Assembly: GCA_002329245.1 (NCBI GenBank)
Contig: DCTG01000012.1
Span: 19,882 to 25,017 of the forward strand
DNA length: 5,136 bases
DNA from: Clostridiales bacterium UBA1446
GTDB lineage: Bacteria; Bacillota; Clostridia; Oscillospirales; Oscillospiraceae
Reading direction: 5' to 3'
This document shows positions 4,413 through 5,136 of this stretch, piece after piece. Below the pieces are notes generated by a model that made no database searches, was not told where the DNA came from, and worked only from the letters and a program-made list of their open reading frames with translations. Every line of letters starts with the position of its first letter. The first letter of the stretch is position 1. The position numbers and the translations under genes are program-made.

Positions 4413-5136
4413 ACAGCCGCCTTTCCGGCAACGAGGCCGTAGCCTATGCCATCAAACAGATTAATCCCGACGTCATGGGCGCGTTCCCGATTACGCCCTC
4501 CACGGAAATTCCCGAATACTTTGCGCAATATGTGGCCGACGGAGAGGTCGACACGGAATACGTCACGGTGGAGTCGGAGCACAGCTCCATGTCGGTCTGC
4601 ATTGCGGCGGAAGCCGCGGGCGCCAGATCCGTCTGCGCCACCTCCTCCTGCGGGCTTGCGCTGATGTACGAGCTTTTGTACGTAGCGGCATCCTGCCGCC
4701 TTCCGATTACGTTGGTCTGCGTCAACCGGGCGCTTTCGGGACCCATCAACATCAACAACGACCATTCCGATTCCATGGGAGCCCGCGACACCGGATGGAT
4801 TCAGATCTATGCAGAAAACAATCAGGAGGCCTATGATAATTTTATCATGGCTATGCCCATCGGAGAGACGCCCGGCGTACGCCTGCCGGTGATGACCTGC
4901 ATGGACGGCTTCATTACCAGCCACAGCGTGGAAAACATCGAGCTATTGGAAACGGACGCGGTGCGCAGGTATGTCGGAGAATACCGCCCGGAGCACTATC
5001 TGCTGAAAAAGGAAAACCCTTTGGCGGTCGGACCGTACGACATCAGCCCTTACTATATGGAGCACAAGGTCCAGCAGGCGGAGGCGATGAAGGCGGCCAA
5101 GGGTCGCATCTTGGAGGTGGCCGCGGAGTTTGAAAA
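4409..5136 (+). CDS. porA: 2-oxoacid:ferredoxin oxidoreductase, alpha subunit (3' end beyond the right edge)
   Basis: The visible 242 residues are the alpha subunit (pyrimidine-binding thiamine diphosphate fold plus the following domain) of the PorA/VorA family. Blocks seen are SGNEAVAYAIKQINPDV (6-22), AFPITPSTE (25-33), TVESEHSSMSV (53-63), CATSSCGLALMYELLY (76-91), RLPITLVCVNRALSGPININ (97-116), NDHSDSMGARDTGWIQ (117-132), NNQEAYDN (137-144), MDGFITSH (165-172) and YYMEHKVQQAEAMKAAKG near the end (215-232). The start ATG overlaps the delta stop (ATGA), with GGAGGT eight bases before it. The frame is still open at the edge; about 150 residues should be missing, and the beta subunit is expected next. 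Overall the blocks resemble pyruvate-type PorA, but VorA is close in sequence, so pyruvate, 2-oxobutyrate and branched-chain 2-oxoacids all remain possible. Confidence 0.92.
   Translation, partial: MNSRLSGNEAVAYAIKQINPDVMGAFPITPSTEIPEYFAQYVADGEVDTEYVTVESEHSSMSVCIAAEAAGARSVCATSSCGLALMYELLYVAASCRLPITLVCVNRALSGPININNDHSDSMGARDTGWIQIYAENNQEAYDNFIMAMPIGETPGVRLPVMTCMDGFITSHSVENIELLETDAVRRYVGEYRPEHYLLKKENPLAVGPYDISPYYMEHKVQQAEAMKAAKGRILEVAAEFE

Noticed and set aside
3741..4924. Long minus-strand open frames (197 and 199 codons) opposite the oxidoreductase genes
   Set aside because: The plus strand carries clear gamma, delta and alpha subunit motifs throughout; the antisense frames show no recognisable domain.

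Overview
The window looks like chromosomal DNA of an anaerobic member of the Firmicutes, most likely class Clostridia. It is moderately GC-rich in its genes, with an AT-rich intergenic region. The evidence is a tRNA-sensing T-box leader (essentially a Gram-positive regulator), strong Shine-Dalgarno sequences, an Fe-S-containing old-yellow-enzyme-type reductase and a four-subunit ferredoxin-dependent 2-oxoacid oxidoreductase. Genus cannot be fixed from the sequence. No mobile element, CRISPR array, tRNA or rRNA was seen.

Layout. The left half is on the minus strand. The 5' two-fifths or so of rnr (RNase R, positions 1-1009, running off the left edge) lies downstream of a complete 643-residue flavin/Fe-S/FAD oxidoreductase of the FadH / enoate reductase / BaiCD-BaiH type (1108-3039). 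The right half is on the plus strand: a strong promoter (3158-3185), a T-box riboswitch leader with its intrinsic terminator (about 3241-3493), then three overlapping genes for the gamma, delta and alpha subunits of a pyruvate/branched-chain 2-oxoacid:ferredoxin oxidoreductase (3523-4107, 4104-4412, 4409 to the right edge). The beta (thiamine diphosphate) subunit should follow just outside the window. The 3040-3191 segment is a divergent promoter region.

How it fits together. The T-box specifier reads as AUC (isoleucine). The antiterminator bulge begins UGGU, which suits a tRNA with discriminator A, as in tRNA-Ile. Uncharged tRNA-Ile should therefore prevent termination and switch the oxidoreductase on when isoleucine is scarce. 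That points to a biosynthetic, CO2-fixing use of the enzyme: making 2-oxo-3-methylvalerate from 2-methylbutyryl-CoA, 2-oxobutyrate from propionyl-CoA, or pyruvate from acetyl-CoA for the citramalate route. This would contrast with the usual degradative role of such enzymes. It is the most interesting point of the window. The promoter also carries a 27-bp dyad across the -10 box and an 18-bp perfect palindrome just downstream, so a DNA-binding regulator may act in addition to the T-box. The divergent reductase has its own palindrome across its -10 and several departures from the textbook motifs of its family (Trp at the usual catalytic Tyr, a shortened Fe-S cysteine spacing). Its substrate is unknown.
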